From CAZNRY01 sp964575675 (GTDB taxonomy: Bacteria; Eisenbacteria; RBG-16-71-46; CAIMUX01; VGJL01), in NCBI GenBank assembly GCA_964575675.1, contig CAZNRY010000068.1, positions 1 through 19,595 of the forward strand: a stretch of 19,595 bases of DNA, written 5' to 3'. Positions 7,645 to 16,083 of this stretch are shown piece after piece. The first letter of the stretch is position 1. Every line of letters starts with the position of its first letter. A program made the translations under genes and the position numbers. The notes beneath the pieces were generated by a model. It made no database searches. It saw nothing but the letters and a program-made list of their open reading frames with translations, and was not told the origin of the DNA.

Positions 7645-9474
7645 CTACGAGCCGCCGACGCCGATCCCGCTCCCTTCCCGATCCGGATCTTCCTCCAGAT
7701 GGCGCTTCTTCGCTTCCGTCAGGAGGAAAGCGCGATAGACATCGCAACGCCCGGCGAGTTCGTGGTGGGTCCCCTGATCGATCAGACGGCCGTGGTCCAG
7801 GACGAGGATCCTATCGGCGCGTCGGATCGTCGCGAGCCGGTGCGAGACGACGAAGGTCATCGCATCCGGGAACCCGACCATCATGCCTGCCCAGAAGAGG
7901 TCCTCGTTTCGTGCGTCGAGCGACGCCGTGCAGTCGTCGAGCAGGAGCAGGTCCGGCTTCCCGGCGAGGGCGCGGGCGATCGCGATGCGCTGCTTCTGCC
8001 CGCCCGAGACGAGAGCGCCACGCTGTCCGAGCCGTGTCGCGATGCCTTCCTTCATCTGCGCCAGATCGGGACCCATCTGCGCGATCCTTAAGCAGTCCAT
8101 GACCCACTCAGGTTCGCTCGCGCGTCCGAAGGCGACGTTCTCCTCAACCGTCTCCGAGAAGAGGTGCGATTCCTGCGGCACGTAACCAATCCTCGCGCGG
8201 TATGCCTCCCAGTTCCACTCATCGAGCGGAATGTCGTTCACCGAGAACCGTCCCTCCTGCGCGGGGAGCAATCCGGCGATGAGCTTCAGCAGGGTCGACT
8301 TCCCGCTCGCGACGGGCCCGACGACGGCGATTTTCTGCCCCTTGCCCACGCGGAAGGAGATCCGTTCGAGGGCCGGAGGAAGATCATCCCGGTAGCGGAA
8401 GGAGACATTTTCCAGAACGAGATCCGAAACCGATCCCCCGGCCCCGCCCGGCCCGCGCCGCCGCACGACGGCCGGATGCCGCAGGATTTCCTCCTCGCGG
8501 TCGATCGAGATGAACGCCTGCTTGGCCGTCACGAAGAGGTTCGGCAGGTCCATCATCGGGTAGATCAGCATGTCGAGATAGACGTAGAAGGCATAGAGCG
8601 TCCCGACCGAGAGTTTGCCGTCCAGGACCGCGAGCCCGCCGAGCGAGAGGACCACGACCTGGCCGATCCGGCTCGCGATGTTGTCCATCTCGTGCACCAG
8701 GACGATCAACTTGGCGAGCTTCAGCTGGATGCCGATCCGCTCGTTCAGAATCGCGCCGAGCCGGTTCTCCTGGCCGCCGTCGGCGTTGAACGCCTTGACG
8801 ATCCGGATGCCGGAGAAGGCGGCCTCGATCGTGTTGTTCGTCCGCGAGACCGCTTCCTGCTGCTTCTTGTAGGTCGCACCCAGCTCCTGGCGCGCCATGT
8901 AGAAGACGTAGAGCATGAACGGCACGGGAATCATCGCGAGCAGGGCGAGCTTCGTGTCCAGGAAAAGCATCGCCGCCACGCAGAAGACGAACTTGGAGAG
9001 CGAGTCGACGAACCGGAAGATCCCCGAGCAACCGAACCACGATATCCTCGGGTACTCGGCGATGTCGTCGGTCAGGCGCGTGACGAGGTCGCCCGTCCGG
9101 AACTTCCCGAAGAAGGTGTAGTCCTTCTCGAGGATCGATCCGAAGACGCGTTCGCGAACCCCGCGCTCGAGCTTCAGGTTCATCCACGCGCGGAAGCCCG
9201 GATAGAAGCCCGCGACCAGCCGGCCCAGAGCGATCAACGCGAGGACCCCGATCAGGCGGAAGAGGCGCGTGTCTTCCGGCCTCTTCGTCTCGAGGACCGA
9301 ATAGACCCCGTCGATCACCTTTCGGAAGACGAGGGGATAGGCGATCGCGACCGCGCTCGATACGAGGGTGAACAGGAAGAGGAAGATCAGGAAGCGCCGG
9401 TGCGGCCTCCAGTAGGCGGCAAGCCAGGCCGCGTGCTCCCGCGTCGTCATCGTGACGCCCCCGGGGGTGCTCAT
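7645..9474 (-). CDS. ABC exporter half-transporter, degenerate-site subunit
   Basis: This 609-residue protein fuses a six-helix type IV exporter membrane domain (about 25-325) to a nucleotide-binding domain (about 350-590). Walker A is GPVASGKST (386-394), the Q-loop glutamine is Q434, the signature is VSGGQ (489-493), Walker B is LLLLDD (509-514) and the switch histidine is H545. The residue after the Walker B aspartate is D514 in place of the catalytic glutamate, as in MdlA, YheI and TM287. That marks it as the subunit providing Walker A/B of the non-hydrolytic ATP site in a heterodimer. Its start overlaps the stop of the partner gene (ATGA, 9471-9474); a second Met eight residues in is an alternative start. 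It probably exports lipids, peptides or drugs; the substrate is unknown. Confidence 0.93.
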   Translation of the reverse strand: MSTPGGVTMTTREHAAWLAAYWRPHRRFLIFLFLFTLVSSAVAIAYPLVFRKVIDGVYSVLETKRPEDTRLFRLIGVLALIALGRLVAGFYPGFRAWMNLKLERGVRERVFGSILEKDYTFFGKFRTGDLVTRLTDDIAEYPRISWFGCSGIFRFVDSLSKFVFCVAAMLFLDTKLALLAMIPVPFMLYVFYMARQELGATYKKQQEAVSRTNNTIEAAFSGIRIVKAFNADGGQENRLGAILNERIGIQLKLAKLIVLVHEMDNIASRIGQVVVLSLGGLAVLDGKLSVGTLYAFYVYLDMLIYPMMDLPNLFVTAKQAFISIDREEEILRHPAVVRRRGPGGAGGSVSDLVLENVSFRYRDDLPPALERISFRVGKGQKIAVVGPVASGKSTLLKLIAGLLPAQEGRFSVNDIPLDEWNWEAYRARIGYVPQESHLFSETVEENVAFGRASEPEWVMDCLRIAQMGPDLAQMKEGIATRLGQRGALVSGGQKQRIAIARALAGKPDLLLLDDCTASLDARNEDLFWAGMMVGFPDAMTFVVSHRLATIRRADRILVLDHGRLIDQGTHHELAGRCDVYRAFLLTEAKKRHLEEDPDREGSGIGVGGS

Positions 9475-11267
9475 GCCACGGCTCCGCTCTTGAACTGCAA
9501 GTCGAACAGATCGCGGTAGATCCCGTCGCGCTCGTAAAGCTCCCGGTGCGTCCCCTCCTCCACGAGGCGCCCGCGGTGGAGGACGAGGATGCGGTCCGCA
9601 GCCACGATCGTGGCCAGCCGGTGGGCGATGATGAGCGAGGTTCGTCCGGCCAGCAGCCGGTCGACCGACTCCTGCAACTTCCGCTCGGTCGCCGGATCGA
9701 CGGAGGATGTCGCCTCGTCGAGGACGAGAAGATCCGGGTCCCGCACGATCGCGCGAGCGAAGGAGAGGAGCTGCCGTTCGCCCATCGAGAGGTTCGAGCC
9801 CCCCTCGGACAGGGTTTCGCCGAACCCCTTCGGAAGACGCGAGAGAACCTCATCGGCGCCAACGATCCGGATCGCCCTTTCGAGATTCTCGCGCGGAATG
9901 TCCTCCGCCAGCGCCTGCAGGTTTTCTTCCACGGTGCCGGGGAAGAGATGGATCTCCTGCAGCACGAGGCCGATCCGGTCGCGCCACGCCTTCTGGCGTA
10001 TGTCGCGGATGTCGACCCCGTCCACCGCGATCCGTCCGGAGGTCGGCTCGTAGAAACGCAGCAGGAGGTTCGTGATGGTCGTCTTGCCTCCGCCAGAGAG
10101 GCCGACCACGGCGATCTTCTCACCGCGCCGGATCTTGAAGGAGATCTCGTCCAGCGCCTTCGTCCCCCCGTCGTAGACGAACGAGACGTCCTCGAAGGAA
10201 ACCTCCTGCCAAGCGTCTGGGACCGAGTCGGCCGCGCCCGGACGGTCGGGTGTTCGCGAGGCCGTGTCGAGGATTCCGAAGACGCGGTCGGCAGAGGCGA
10301 ACGAACGCTGCATGTAGTTCAGCTGTTCGGAGAACTGCGCCAGCGGCCAGAAGAGCCGCCGCGTGTACTCGATGAAGAGGACGAGGGTGCCGACCGACAT
10401 TGTGGCCCCCAAGATCCTGCCCGATCCGAGGTAAAGGATCACGATCACGGCGCCGACCTCGAGGGCCGTCAATAAGCCCCAGAAGCCGTACTCGTAGAGC
10501 GAGGAGTTGCGCTCGGCGATGAGCTTGTCCTGATTGAGCTTCGCGAGACGCTCCGTGGCCCTTTGCTCGTAGCCGAATACCTGGAGGATCGGCACCCCTT
10601 GGACATACTCGGAAATGTACGTCGAGATCCGCGCGTAGAGCCCCCGCACGCGGCGCCACAGACGGCGCATCCAACGAACAAAGAATGCCGTCCCCGCGAC
10701 GACCGGGGTGGAGAGGACCATGATCGCCAGCGTGATCTTCCAGTTGGTCGCGAGCATCACGGCCAAGGTTCCGAAAAGCAGGACGAGGGTCCGCAGGAGG
10801 GCCAACGCCACCTCGGAGAAGAGCCCCTGAAGCCGCTCGGCGTCGGACTCGACTCGGGCCAGGAGTTTTCCCGGCGGGTTCTTGTCGAAGTAGGCGAGCG
10901 AGAGCCCGAGGAGGTGGTGGAAGAGCGAGCGCTTGAGCCCGGTCACGATCGCAAGCCCCATCTTCGTCAGGATGATGACCTGCAGGTAGCTCGAAGCGAT
11001 TCCGACCGCGAAGAGGGCCGCGTAGATCGATGCGCTGTTCAAGATCCCCGCGCGCGAACCGGAGGCGATGTCGTGATCGATCAACCTACGCAGGACGATC
11101 GGTCCGGCCAGCTCGGCCCCGACCGAGATTAGGAGCAATGCCGTCCCGGCCAGAAGCGGGCGAAGTTGGGGCCGGAAGAGCGGCACGACCCTGCGCATCA
11201 TCTCCCGGAAGGGGAGATGGCGGATGTATCGCTCGTCCTCCGGTAACTCTGAATCATCCCACCACAT
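9471..11267 (-). CDS. ABC exporter half-transporter, catalytic-site subunit
   Basis: This 598-residue half-transporter is the first gene of the minus-strand pair. The membrane domain spans about 25-325. The nucleotide-binding domain has Walker A GLSGGGKTT (389-397), Q437, Walker B LLVLDEATSSVD with catalytic E518, and H-loop IIAHRLATI. Its signature motif is LSMGE (493-497), departing from LSGGQ. Because this signature faces the partner's Walker A/B, it completes the same ATP site that lacks the catalytic glutamate; the partner's intact VSGGQ faces this subunit's intact Walker B. That arrangement is known from heterodimers such as TM287/288, BmrCD (YheI/YheH) and MdlAB. ATG 11267 has only a weak GGGCGGA upstream; a downstream Met pair (residues 23-24) is an alternative start. 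Confidence 0.93.
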   Translation of the reverse strand: MWWDDSELPEDERYIRHLPFREMMRRVVPLFRPQLRPLLAGTALLLISVGAELAGPIVLRRLIDHDIASGSRAGILNSASIYAALFAVGIASSYLQVIILTKMGLAIVTGLKRSLFHHLLGLSLAYFDKNPPGKLLARVESDAERLQGLFSEVALALLRTLVLLFGTLAVMLATNWKITLAIMVLSTPVVAGTAFFVRWMRRLWRRVRGLYARISTYISEYVQGVPILQVFGYEQRATERLAKLNQDKLIAERNSSLYEYGFWGLLTALEVGAVIVILYLGSGRILGATMSVGTLVLFIEYTRRLFWPLAQFSEQLNYMQRSFASADRVFGILDTASRTPDRPGAADSVPDAWQEVSFEDVSFVYDGGTKALDEISFKIRRGEKIAVVGLSGGGKTTITNLLLRFYEPTSGRIAVDGVDIRDIRQKAWRDRIGLVLQEIHLFPGTVEENLQALAEDIPRENLERAIRIVGADEVLSRLPKGFGETLSEGGSNLSMGERQLLSFARAIVRDPDLLVLDEATSSVDPATERKLQESVDRLLAGRTSLIIAHRLATIVAADRILVLHRGRLVEEGTHRELYERDGIYRDLFDLQFKSGAVA

Positions 11268-11360
11268 GAGTCCGCCCAGGTTAGCCCCGGCGGCTCCGCA
11301 GAGGCAATCGCGAAGCCCCGGGAGGCCTCACGAACGCTTCCCGGACCTCGGGAGAAGCCC

Positions 11361-11366
11361 TACACT
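11361..11366 (+). promoter_or_regulatory. Weak -10-like TACACT upstream of the nucleotidase
   Basis: TACACT (4 of 6 matches to TATAAT) lies 54 bp ahead of the nucleotidase start, in the 152-bp divergent gap with the ABC operon. No good -35 is placed at 16-18 bp, so this is only a candidate. Confidence 0.2.
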
Positions 11367-11419
11367 GAAACGTCCGGTCCGCCGACGCCGGCGCCGGATC
11401 ATCAAAACAGGGGGACGCC

Positions 11420-12937
11420 GTGAAGACAGTCATTCGTCGTACCGGACTCTTGACGCTCTTGCTCCTCGGGTTGGGATCGTGGATCGCCGGGGCCGCATCG
11501 CTCACCATCCTTCATACGAACGATACGCACGGGCACTTGATGCCCTTCAGCTACCCGACGCTCGCTTCCTCCGATTCCGACGTTTCGAGGCTGCCGGAAC
11601 GCACCGACATCGGCGGGATCGCCCGGCGGGCGACGCTGGCCGCGCAGATTCGGGCGGATCTCGAGAAGAACGGCGCGACTGTGTGGTTGGTCGATGCGGG
11701 AGACTTTTGCGACGGCACGCCGTTCTCGACCGAGTACAAGGGCGAGGCGGACATGGAGGCGATGAACGCCGCCCGCTACGACCTGGCCACGGTGGGGAAC
11801 CACGAGTTCAGCAACTCGCTCGAACAGCTGAAGAAGCTGATCGCCACATCGAATCACCCGATCCTTTGCGCCAATGCTACCGAGAACTCGACGGGCAAGC
11901 CCCTGTCCCTGCCGTACGAGATCCGGTCTGTCGGTCCGGTGCGGGTGGGGATCTTCGGTCTCATCACCCGTGAGGCGGCGACCTATCCCGCGGCGCAGGA
12001 GGGGATCACGATCGCCCCCGAGATCGAGACGGCCCGCAGGATCGTTCCGGAGCTTCGCGGGAAGGCGGACATCGTTGTGCTGATCTCGCACTGTGGGCAG
12101 GAAGTCGACGAGGATCTCGCCCGGGAGGTCGCCGGGATCGACGTCATCGTCGGGGGGCATTCGCACTCGCGGCTTCCCTCCGGCGAAATCGTCTGGCGAT
12201 CGGAGGACCTGAAGTCCGACGAGGTCAACGGCACCGTGATCGTCCAGGCACACCAGTGGGGCGGGGAGCTGGGGCGCCTCGACCTGCTCTTCGAGAAGGG
12301 CGCCGATGGCGCATGGAAGGTCGATCGCTACCGCGCCCGGCTGATCCCCGTAACGAAGGACTACGCGCCCGATCCCGCCGTCGCGGCGGTCGTCGACCGC
12401 TACTGGCAGCCGATCGCGAACCGGTACGGAGAGGTGATCGGATCTGCCGCCGCCGATTTCGCCAGCCGGGGGGACGACCGCGCCGAGTACAACCTCGTTG
12501 CCGATGCGATCCGGGAGACCTACGGGACCGAGATCGAGATGGAGAACCTGGGCGGGGTCCGCTCGCCGCTCGTCCAGGGACCGATCACACGCGGTGACTT
12601 GGTCACCATGGATCCCTTCAACAACACGGTCGTCACCTTCAAGCTGACCGGGCGCGAGTTGAAGCAAATTCTGAAAAGATACACGCCGGCGGTCTCGGGG
12701 TTGCGCTATCGGGTCGAGAACCGCGAGCTTGTGGAGGCGACGGTCGGCGGGCAGCCGATCGAGGACGACCGCACCTACACGGGGGCGGCGAACTCCTATT
12801 TCGCGAACTACGCGTTGAAGGGGATCCAGATCGAGAACACCGGCAAGCCCAGACTCGATGTCCTGATCGAGTTCATTCGCGCGAAGGCAACGATCCGCCC
12901 CTCCTACGACGGCCGGAGGGTCGTGATCGGCGGGTAG
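11420..12937 (+). CDS. Periplasmic 5'-nucleotidase/UDP-sugar hydrolase family phosphatase
   Basis: GTG 11420 (505 residues) follows AGGGGG at 11409-11414. A signal peptide is clear (Lys/Arg start, LLTLLLLGLGSWIAGA, cleavage near residue 25). The N-terminal calcineurin-like metallophosphatase domain has TILHTNDTHGHL (D35, H37), DAGDF (92-96), GNHEF (126-130), ISHCGQE and GGHSHS, which supply the two-metal ligands of this family. The C-terminal 5'-nucleotidase domain (from about residue 330) includes YNLVADAIRE and DLVTMDPFNNTVVTFKLTG, the latter part of the substrate-binding region. The enzyme should dephosphorylate extracytoplasmic nucleotides or related phosphoesters for phosphate and nucleoside salvage. 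E. coli UshA is about 550 residues, so the length is normal. It is divergent from the ABC operon and convergent with the hemerythrin-like gene (11 bp gap). Confidence 0.92.
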   Translation: MKTVIRRTGLLTLLLLGLGSWIAGAASLTILHTNDTHGHLMPFSYPTLASSDSDVSRLPERTDIGGIARRATLAAQIRADLEKNGATVWLVDAGDFCDGTPFSTEYKGEADMEAMNAARYDLATVGNHEFSNSLEQLKKLIATSNHPILCANATENSTGKPLSLPYEIRSVGPVRVGIFGLITREAATYPAAQEGITIAPEIETARRIVPELRGKADIVVLISHCGQEVDEDLAREVAGIDVIVGGHSHSRLPSGEIVWRSEDLKSDEVNGTVIVQAHQWGGELGRLDLLFEKGADGAWKVDRYRARLIPVTKDYAPDPAVAAVVDRYWQPIANRYGEVIGSAAADFASRGDDRAEYNLVADAIRETYGTEIEMENLGGVRSPLVQGPITRGDLVTMDPFNNTVVTFKLTGRELKQILKRYTPAVSGLRYRVENRELVEATVGGQPIEDDRTYTGAANSYFANYALKGIQIENTGKPRLDVLIEFIRAKATIRPSYDGRRVVIGG

Positions 12938-12948
12938 GCTCGTACCGT

Positions 12949-13404
12949 CTAGTCGGGCGCCCCGCTCTCGCCCTCGATCGCAAGGAGGAAGAGCTCGCGC
13001 TCGGCCCGCTCGTGCCGATCGAGGACCGCAAAGAAATCGCTGGCCTCCACGCAGAGCGCTGCCCCATCCATCGGGTTCGCGCACGAGATGGAACGGCCCA
13101 GCAGATCCTGGGCCCGCGTCAGGATCGAACGGTGCTCTTTCAGCAAGACCGAGAGGCGCGGCGTCGCGTTGGGAACCGCCTCCGAGATCTCCTCGTGGAG
13201 CCGGTCCTGTTCTTCTCTCTCGAAATGGCCGTCGAGGAGGGCGACGATCTCCTCGATTTCGGATCGGACTTTCAGGATCCAGGTATCGAAGCCGCACGGG
13301 ACCGCCTCGGCGAAACGCCGGGCGAGCCTCGCCTGAACATCGAGGAGCCGGTGGTGATCCATCAAGGCCTCATGCAGGGCGGTCTTCGCATTTCTAGCTT
13401 CCAT
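12949..13404 (-). CDS. Hemerythrin HHE-domain protein
   Basis: This 151-residue helical protein matches the hemerythrin HHE cation-binding fold: LMDHHRLL (H17/H18), LDGHFEREE (H60, E64), LLKEHRSIL (H91) and LDRHERAERELF (H131, E135) supply the five-histidine/two-carboxylate di-iron pattern on four helices. Such cytoplasmic proteins bind O2 or NO, or protect iron-sulfur centres; the specific role here is unknown. GGGGAG sits 6 nt ahead of ATG 13404, and a good promoter lies about 60-85 bp upstream. The gene stands alone, convergent with the nucleotidase and divergent from the BsuPI lipoprotein gene. The precise metal ligands are assigned by motif only. Confidence 0.85.
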   Translation of the reverse strand: MEARNAKTALHEALMDHHRLLDVQARLARRFAEAVPCGFDTWILKVRSEIEEIVALLDGHFEREEQDRLHEEISEAVPNATPRLSVLLKEHRSILTRAQDLLGRSISCANPMDGAALCVEASDFFAVLDRHERAERELFLLAIEGESGAPD

Positions 13405-13461
13405 TGATGACTCCCCGGGACCGGATATGGCTTCCGGGCCCTTCCCCCGCGGGATGACCCG

Positions 13462-13490
13462 ATTGTAGGACGGCCGCGGCGCCGGGTCGA
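13462..13490 (-). promoter_or_regulatory. Sigma-70-type promoter for the hemerythrin-like gene
   Basis: On the minus strand, TCGACC (bases 13490-13485; 4 of 6 matches to TTGACA) is followed after exactly 17 bp by TACAAT (13467-13462; 5 of 6 matches to TATAAT). Transcription would start near 13455, giving a leader of about 50 nt before ATG 13404. This is the best -35/-10 pair I found in the window. Confidence 0.5.
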
Positions 13491-13603
13491 GCCGGCGAGC
13501 AATCGCCCCCGGGCAGGGGCCGGACCGTGAAGGGATGCGCAGGCCGGCGGGCGACCGGCTCTAAGGCCGGCCGATTGCCGTATGTCCGGTTTCCGGCGGA
13601 GCG

Positions 13604-13609
13604 TAAGAT
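13604..13609 (+). promoter_or_regulatory. Weak -10-like TAAGAT upstream of the BsuPI lipoprotein
   Basis: TAAGAT (4 of 6 matches to TATAAT) lies 42 bp ahead of the start codon. The only TTG-type -35 nearby, TTGCCG at 13575-13580, is 23 bp away, which is too far, so the promoter call is tentative. Confidence 0.2.
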
Positions 13610-13651
13610 CGGGCCACGAGACACCCAGCCGTGTTCAGCAGGAGGTTTCCC

Positions 13652-15379
13652 ATGCGCGTCTTCCATGATGGACTGATCTTCTTCGCCCGTCGGTCGAGTC
13701 GGCTTCCCGTCTTCGTCCTTCTTCTCGGTGTGGCCGCGCTCGCCGGCTGCGGCGGCGATTCCTCGACTCTGCCGGTCGCGGGCGTCCCCGAGATTGCGGG
13801 GGCCATGGTGCCCGAGACGGCGGAGGAGGGGGCCGCGCTCGCCGTCGAGGTGTGGGGCAGATCGGCCGATCCGAACTGGGTTCTCGATCGCTTCGATGTC
13901 CGCGGACGCGGATCGAACGTCTTGACGATCACGCCGGTGGGGCATCTCGATCCGGGTGGGGAAACCGGAGGGGCGTTCCACGGGACCGCCACGCTCAGCG
14001 CTCCCGCCGCCGGTTCGCACACCGTTCGTGTTTGCGGCGGGCGCGGGCAGATGGAGTTTCCGCTCCACGTCTTTCCGCGGCATTCGATCTTGCGCCTGAT
14101 GGTGCGCGGCGGGCCCGATGATGCGCATGAGGAGCTGGCGGTCGGGGCGGAGGGATGGGCCATGGCATTCCGCCGCGGCGTGGCGCCTCTCCGCGTGCAG
14201 ATTCCCGCGGAGCGGGTCGCCGCGATCCGGCAGGGCTTCCATGACGCTAGTTTCTTCGATCTCGAGGACCGCTACCTAGGAGATGAACCCAGCGGAGATC
14301 TCTTCTATCAGGTCTTCTATCGGGAGGCAGGCTATTCGAAGCAGATCAGCGCGGAGGACCGACTGGCTCCCGAGCCGCTGCGCGCCCTCGTCTCCGACTT
14401 GAGGGACGTGATCGACCGGATTCTGCAGGATGCGCCCCCCGCCCACGGACTGACCGGGAGGCTCGACGTTGACCCGCTCGTCGGCGAAGCGGGAACGCCT
14501 CGATCGATCCGTCTGACGATCGAGAATCTCGGGTCGGAACCCGAGACGTTGCGTTTCGACACCGCTCAGATCTACGACGTTGCCGTCTTGGGCCCGATGA
14601 ACATGCACACCGGTGATGGCATGGGAGATCAGGGTGGACCGGATGACGGCAACGGCGGCGGGATGAGCCAGGGCGGACGGGGGGACGGAGGGTGCGGCGG
14701 CGCGGGGAATGGACCGGGCGGGAATCTCCCGGTCGATCCGGATCTGCCCGGTCCGCCTCATCTGATCTGGAACTGGGCTTTCGGGCGCGCGTTCGATCAG
14801 AATCTCACGGAGATCGTTCTCGACGCGGGCGAGAAGAGCATTCACGAGATCAACTGGCCGGGCACGGCGAACGACGGCAGCGAGCCCGCCGACGGCCGCT
14901 ATCTCGTCGAGGGGATCGTCCCGGCCGATCGCCGCGTTCCGGTCCGGGCCGCCGAGATCGTGCTCGGCAATCCGCCCCCGCCGGCGCTGCGCCTCGTCCT
15001 CCGCCTGACCGTCGAGCCGCGAGAGGCAGCCGGCGGGACAGCCCGTGAGATGCGATTCTCGATTTCCAACCCGACCGGCGATCCGGTCACCTTGACCTTT
15101 CCCACGAGCCAGACTTACGACTTCCATGTCTACGACCATCGGATGATGCATGCCGTGCCGCTCTGGAGCTGGTCGGCCCACAGGGCATTCGAGCGTGTGG
15201 AGACGCCCGTGACCATACCCGCGAACGGCCGCATCGAGTTTATCGAAGCCTGGAACGGGATGGGCGACGATGGGGTCCTCGCGGGCCCGGGGACGTATCG
15301 TGTCCGCGCTCGCCTGGCTCTTCCGGCCGGGCCGGGGTTACCAGTGGCGGAGGGAGTGCGGATCGTCGTGCAGCCGTAG
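13652..15379 (+). CDS. Lipoprotein with two BsuPI-like domains
   Basis: ATG 13652 (575 residues) is preferred over the in-frame GTG 13631 because AGGAGG at 13640-13645 fits it with 6-nt spacing. The N-terminus is a lipoprotein signal ending LAGC (C33). Residues ~40-145 are a beta-rich region; ~145-260 resembles the small domains often paired with protease inhibitors (ILRLMVRGG...FHDASFFDLEDRY...DLFYQVFY). Two copies of a BsuPI-type fold follow: copy 1 (~265-430: TAQIYDVAV, LIWNWAFGRAF, GRYLVEG) and copy 2 (~448-575: TSQTYDFHVYD, LWSWSAHRAF, EAWNGMG, GTYRVRA). BsuPI is an intracellular proteinase inhibitor in Bacillus subtilis. Copy 1 is interrupted by a Gly/Asp-rich insert (~313-368). It may be an envelope-anchored inhibitor or binding protein; activity is not shown by sequence. 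Confidence 0.75.
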   Translation: MRVFHDGLIFFARRSSRLPVFVLLLGVAALAGCGGDSSTLPVAGVPEIAGAMVPETAEEGAALAVEVWGRSADPNWVLDRFDVRGRGSNVLTITPVGHLDPGGETGGAFHGTATLSAPAAGSHTVRVCGGRGQMEFPLHVFPRHSILRLMVRGGPDDAHEELAVGAEGWAMAFRRGVAPLRVQIPAERVAAIRQGFHDASFFDLEDRYLGDEPSGDLFYQVFYREAGYSKQISAEDRLAPEPLRALVSDLRDVIDRILQDAPPAHGLTGRLDVDPLVGEAGTPRSIRLTIENLGSEPETLRFDTAQIYDVAVLGPMNMHTGDGMGDQGGPDDGNGGGMSQGGRGDGGCGGAGNGPGGNLPVDPDLPGPPHLIWNWAFGRAFDQNLTEIVLDAGEKSIHEINWPGTANDGSEPADGRYLVEGIVPADRRVPVRAAEIVLGNPPPPALRLVLRLTVEPREAAGGTAREMRFSISNPTGDPVTLTFPTSQTYDFHVYDHRMMHAVPLWSWSAHRAFERVETPVTIPANGRIEFIEAWNGMGDDGVLAGPGTYRVRARLALPAGPGLPVAEGVRIVVQP

Positions 15380-15512
15380 CTCCGCGCGCGGACCGAGCGC
15401 GAGCGGTGAAGAGAGCGGCGTCGCCGGACCACAACCGGTCGGGCCGGGCGCCATCCGATTCTTCCGCCGACCGTTCTCGCCGGTTTCGATCGGAAGCCGG
15501 GAAGGAGGGCCC

Positions 15513-16019
15513 GTGACAAGGACGCGGAAGGAGAAGATCCGATCTGTCTGCCCCGCTCTCGTCAAGGAGAGGGTGCTTCTGATGGCCACGCTCGACGTTT
15601 TCCGGGACGATGAGATGGACTACCGTCCCAATGCTCCGGAGGCCATCCGCCCCCTGAGCGTACGGGAGATCTTCATGCACGTCGTCGATGCCGACCACCG
15701 CTTCGTGGACGGCGGCGTGCGCGGCCTGAAGTTCACGACCCCCGAGTTCGTCTGCGACGAATCGTTCTCACACATCGCGGAGATCGTCGTGGACCAGCCC
15801 GACCGGGCCGGCATCCGCAAGGCGCTCGAACAGAGCTGGAAGGGCGTCGAGGCGATCCTGGACTGGCCCGTCGAGGCCCTTCAGCGAAAGGTTGCCCCGG
15901 AGAACCAAAACACCCTGATGGCCCTTCTCACCTTCGCGTTCCTGCACAACGCGCAACATCGCGGACAGCTTTGGACCTATCTCGAGATGCTCGGGCGCGA
16001 GCCGCCCCGGGATTGGTGA
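15513..16019 (+). CDS. DinB-family metal-binding four-helix protein
   Basis: GTG 15513 (168 residues) follows GAAGGAGGG at 15501-15509, making it a better start than any codon in the long upstream extension, which runs into the preceding lipoprotein gene. The protein fits the DinB/YfiT fold: H56 in IFMHVVDADHRF, and H145 and H149 in FLHNAQHRGQLWTYLEMLG form the metal-binding His triad, with the HxxxHRGQ helix being the family hallmark. DinB-like proteins include bacillithiol- and mycothiol-dependent transferases and many uncharacterised stress proteins; which applies here is unknown. It lies 133 bp after the lipoprotein gene and 64 bp before pnp on the same strand. Confidence 0.85.
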   Translation: MTRTRKEKIRSVCPALVKERVLLMATLDVFRDDEMDYRPNAPEAIRPLSVREIFMHVVDADHRFVDGGVRGLKFTTPEFVCDESFSHIAEIVVDQPDRAGIRKALEQSWKGVEAILDWPVEALQRKVAPENQNTLMALLTFAFLHNAQHRGQLWTYLEMLGREPPRDW

Positions 16020-16083
16020 GCCAGCCAGGCCCGCCGGCGGACTGCTTGAGCCCGGATCGAACCGGGTAGGGAAGGGAGGGGAT

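Noticed and set aside
8164..9519. Long open frame antisense to the ABC exporter gene
   Set aside because: Its product is a charged Arg/Glu/Asp-rich low-complexity chain with no family motifs; it is the mirror of the GC-rich coding strand, where the ABC reading is unambiguous.
11402..13297. 631-codon open frame on the minus strand across the nucleotidase
   Set aside because: The plus-strand nucleotidase has all catalytic motifs; the antisense product is Arg/Asp/Gly-rich and also runs across part of the hemerythrin gene in another frame.
15381..15392. 12-bp palindrome TCCGCGCGCGGA after the lipoprotein stop as a terminator
   Set aside because: Only a four-pair stem remains once a loop is allowed, and no T-tract follows.
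15270..15512. N-terminal extension of the DinB-like protein
   Set aside because: The extension overlaps the end of the BsuPI lipoprotein gene, is Arg/Ser/Gly-rich without homology, and a strong GGAGGG ribosome-binding site marks GTG 15513 as the start.
16051..16066. Small hairpin CCCGG/CCGGG upstream of pnp as an autoregulatory leader like that of E. coli pnp
   Set aside because: The stem is only five pairs, and E. coli pnp autoregulation relies on a much longer RNase III-cleaved stem; the evidence is too thin.
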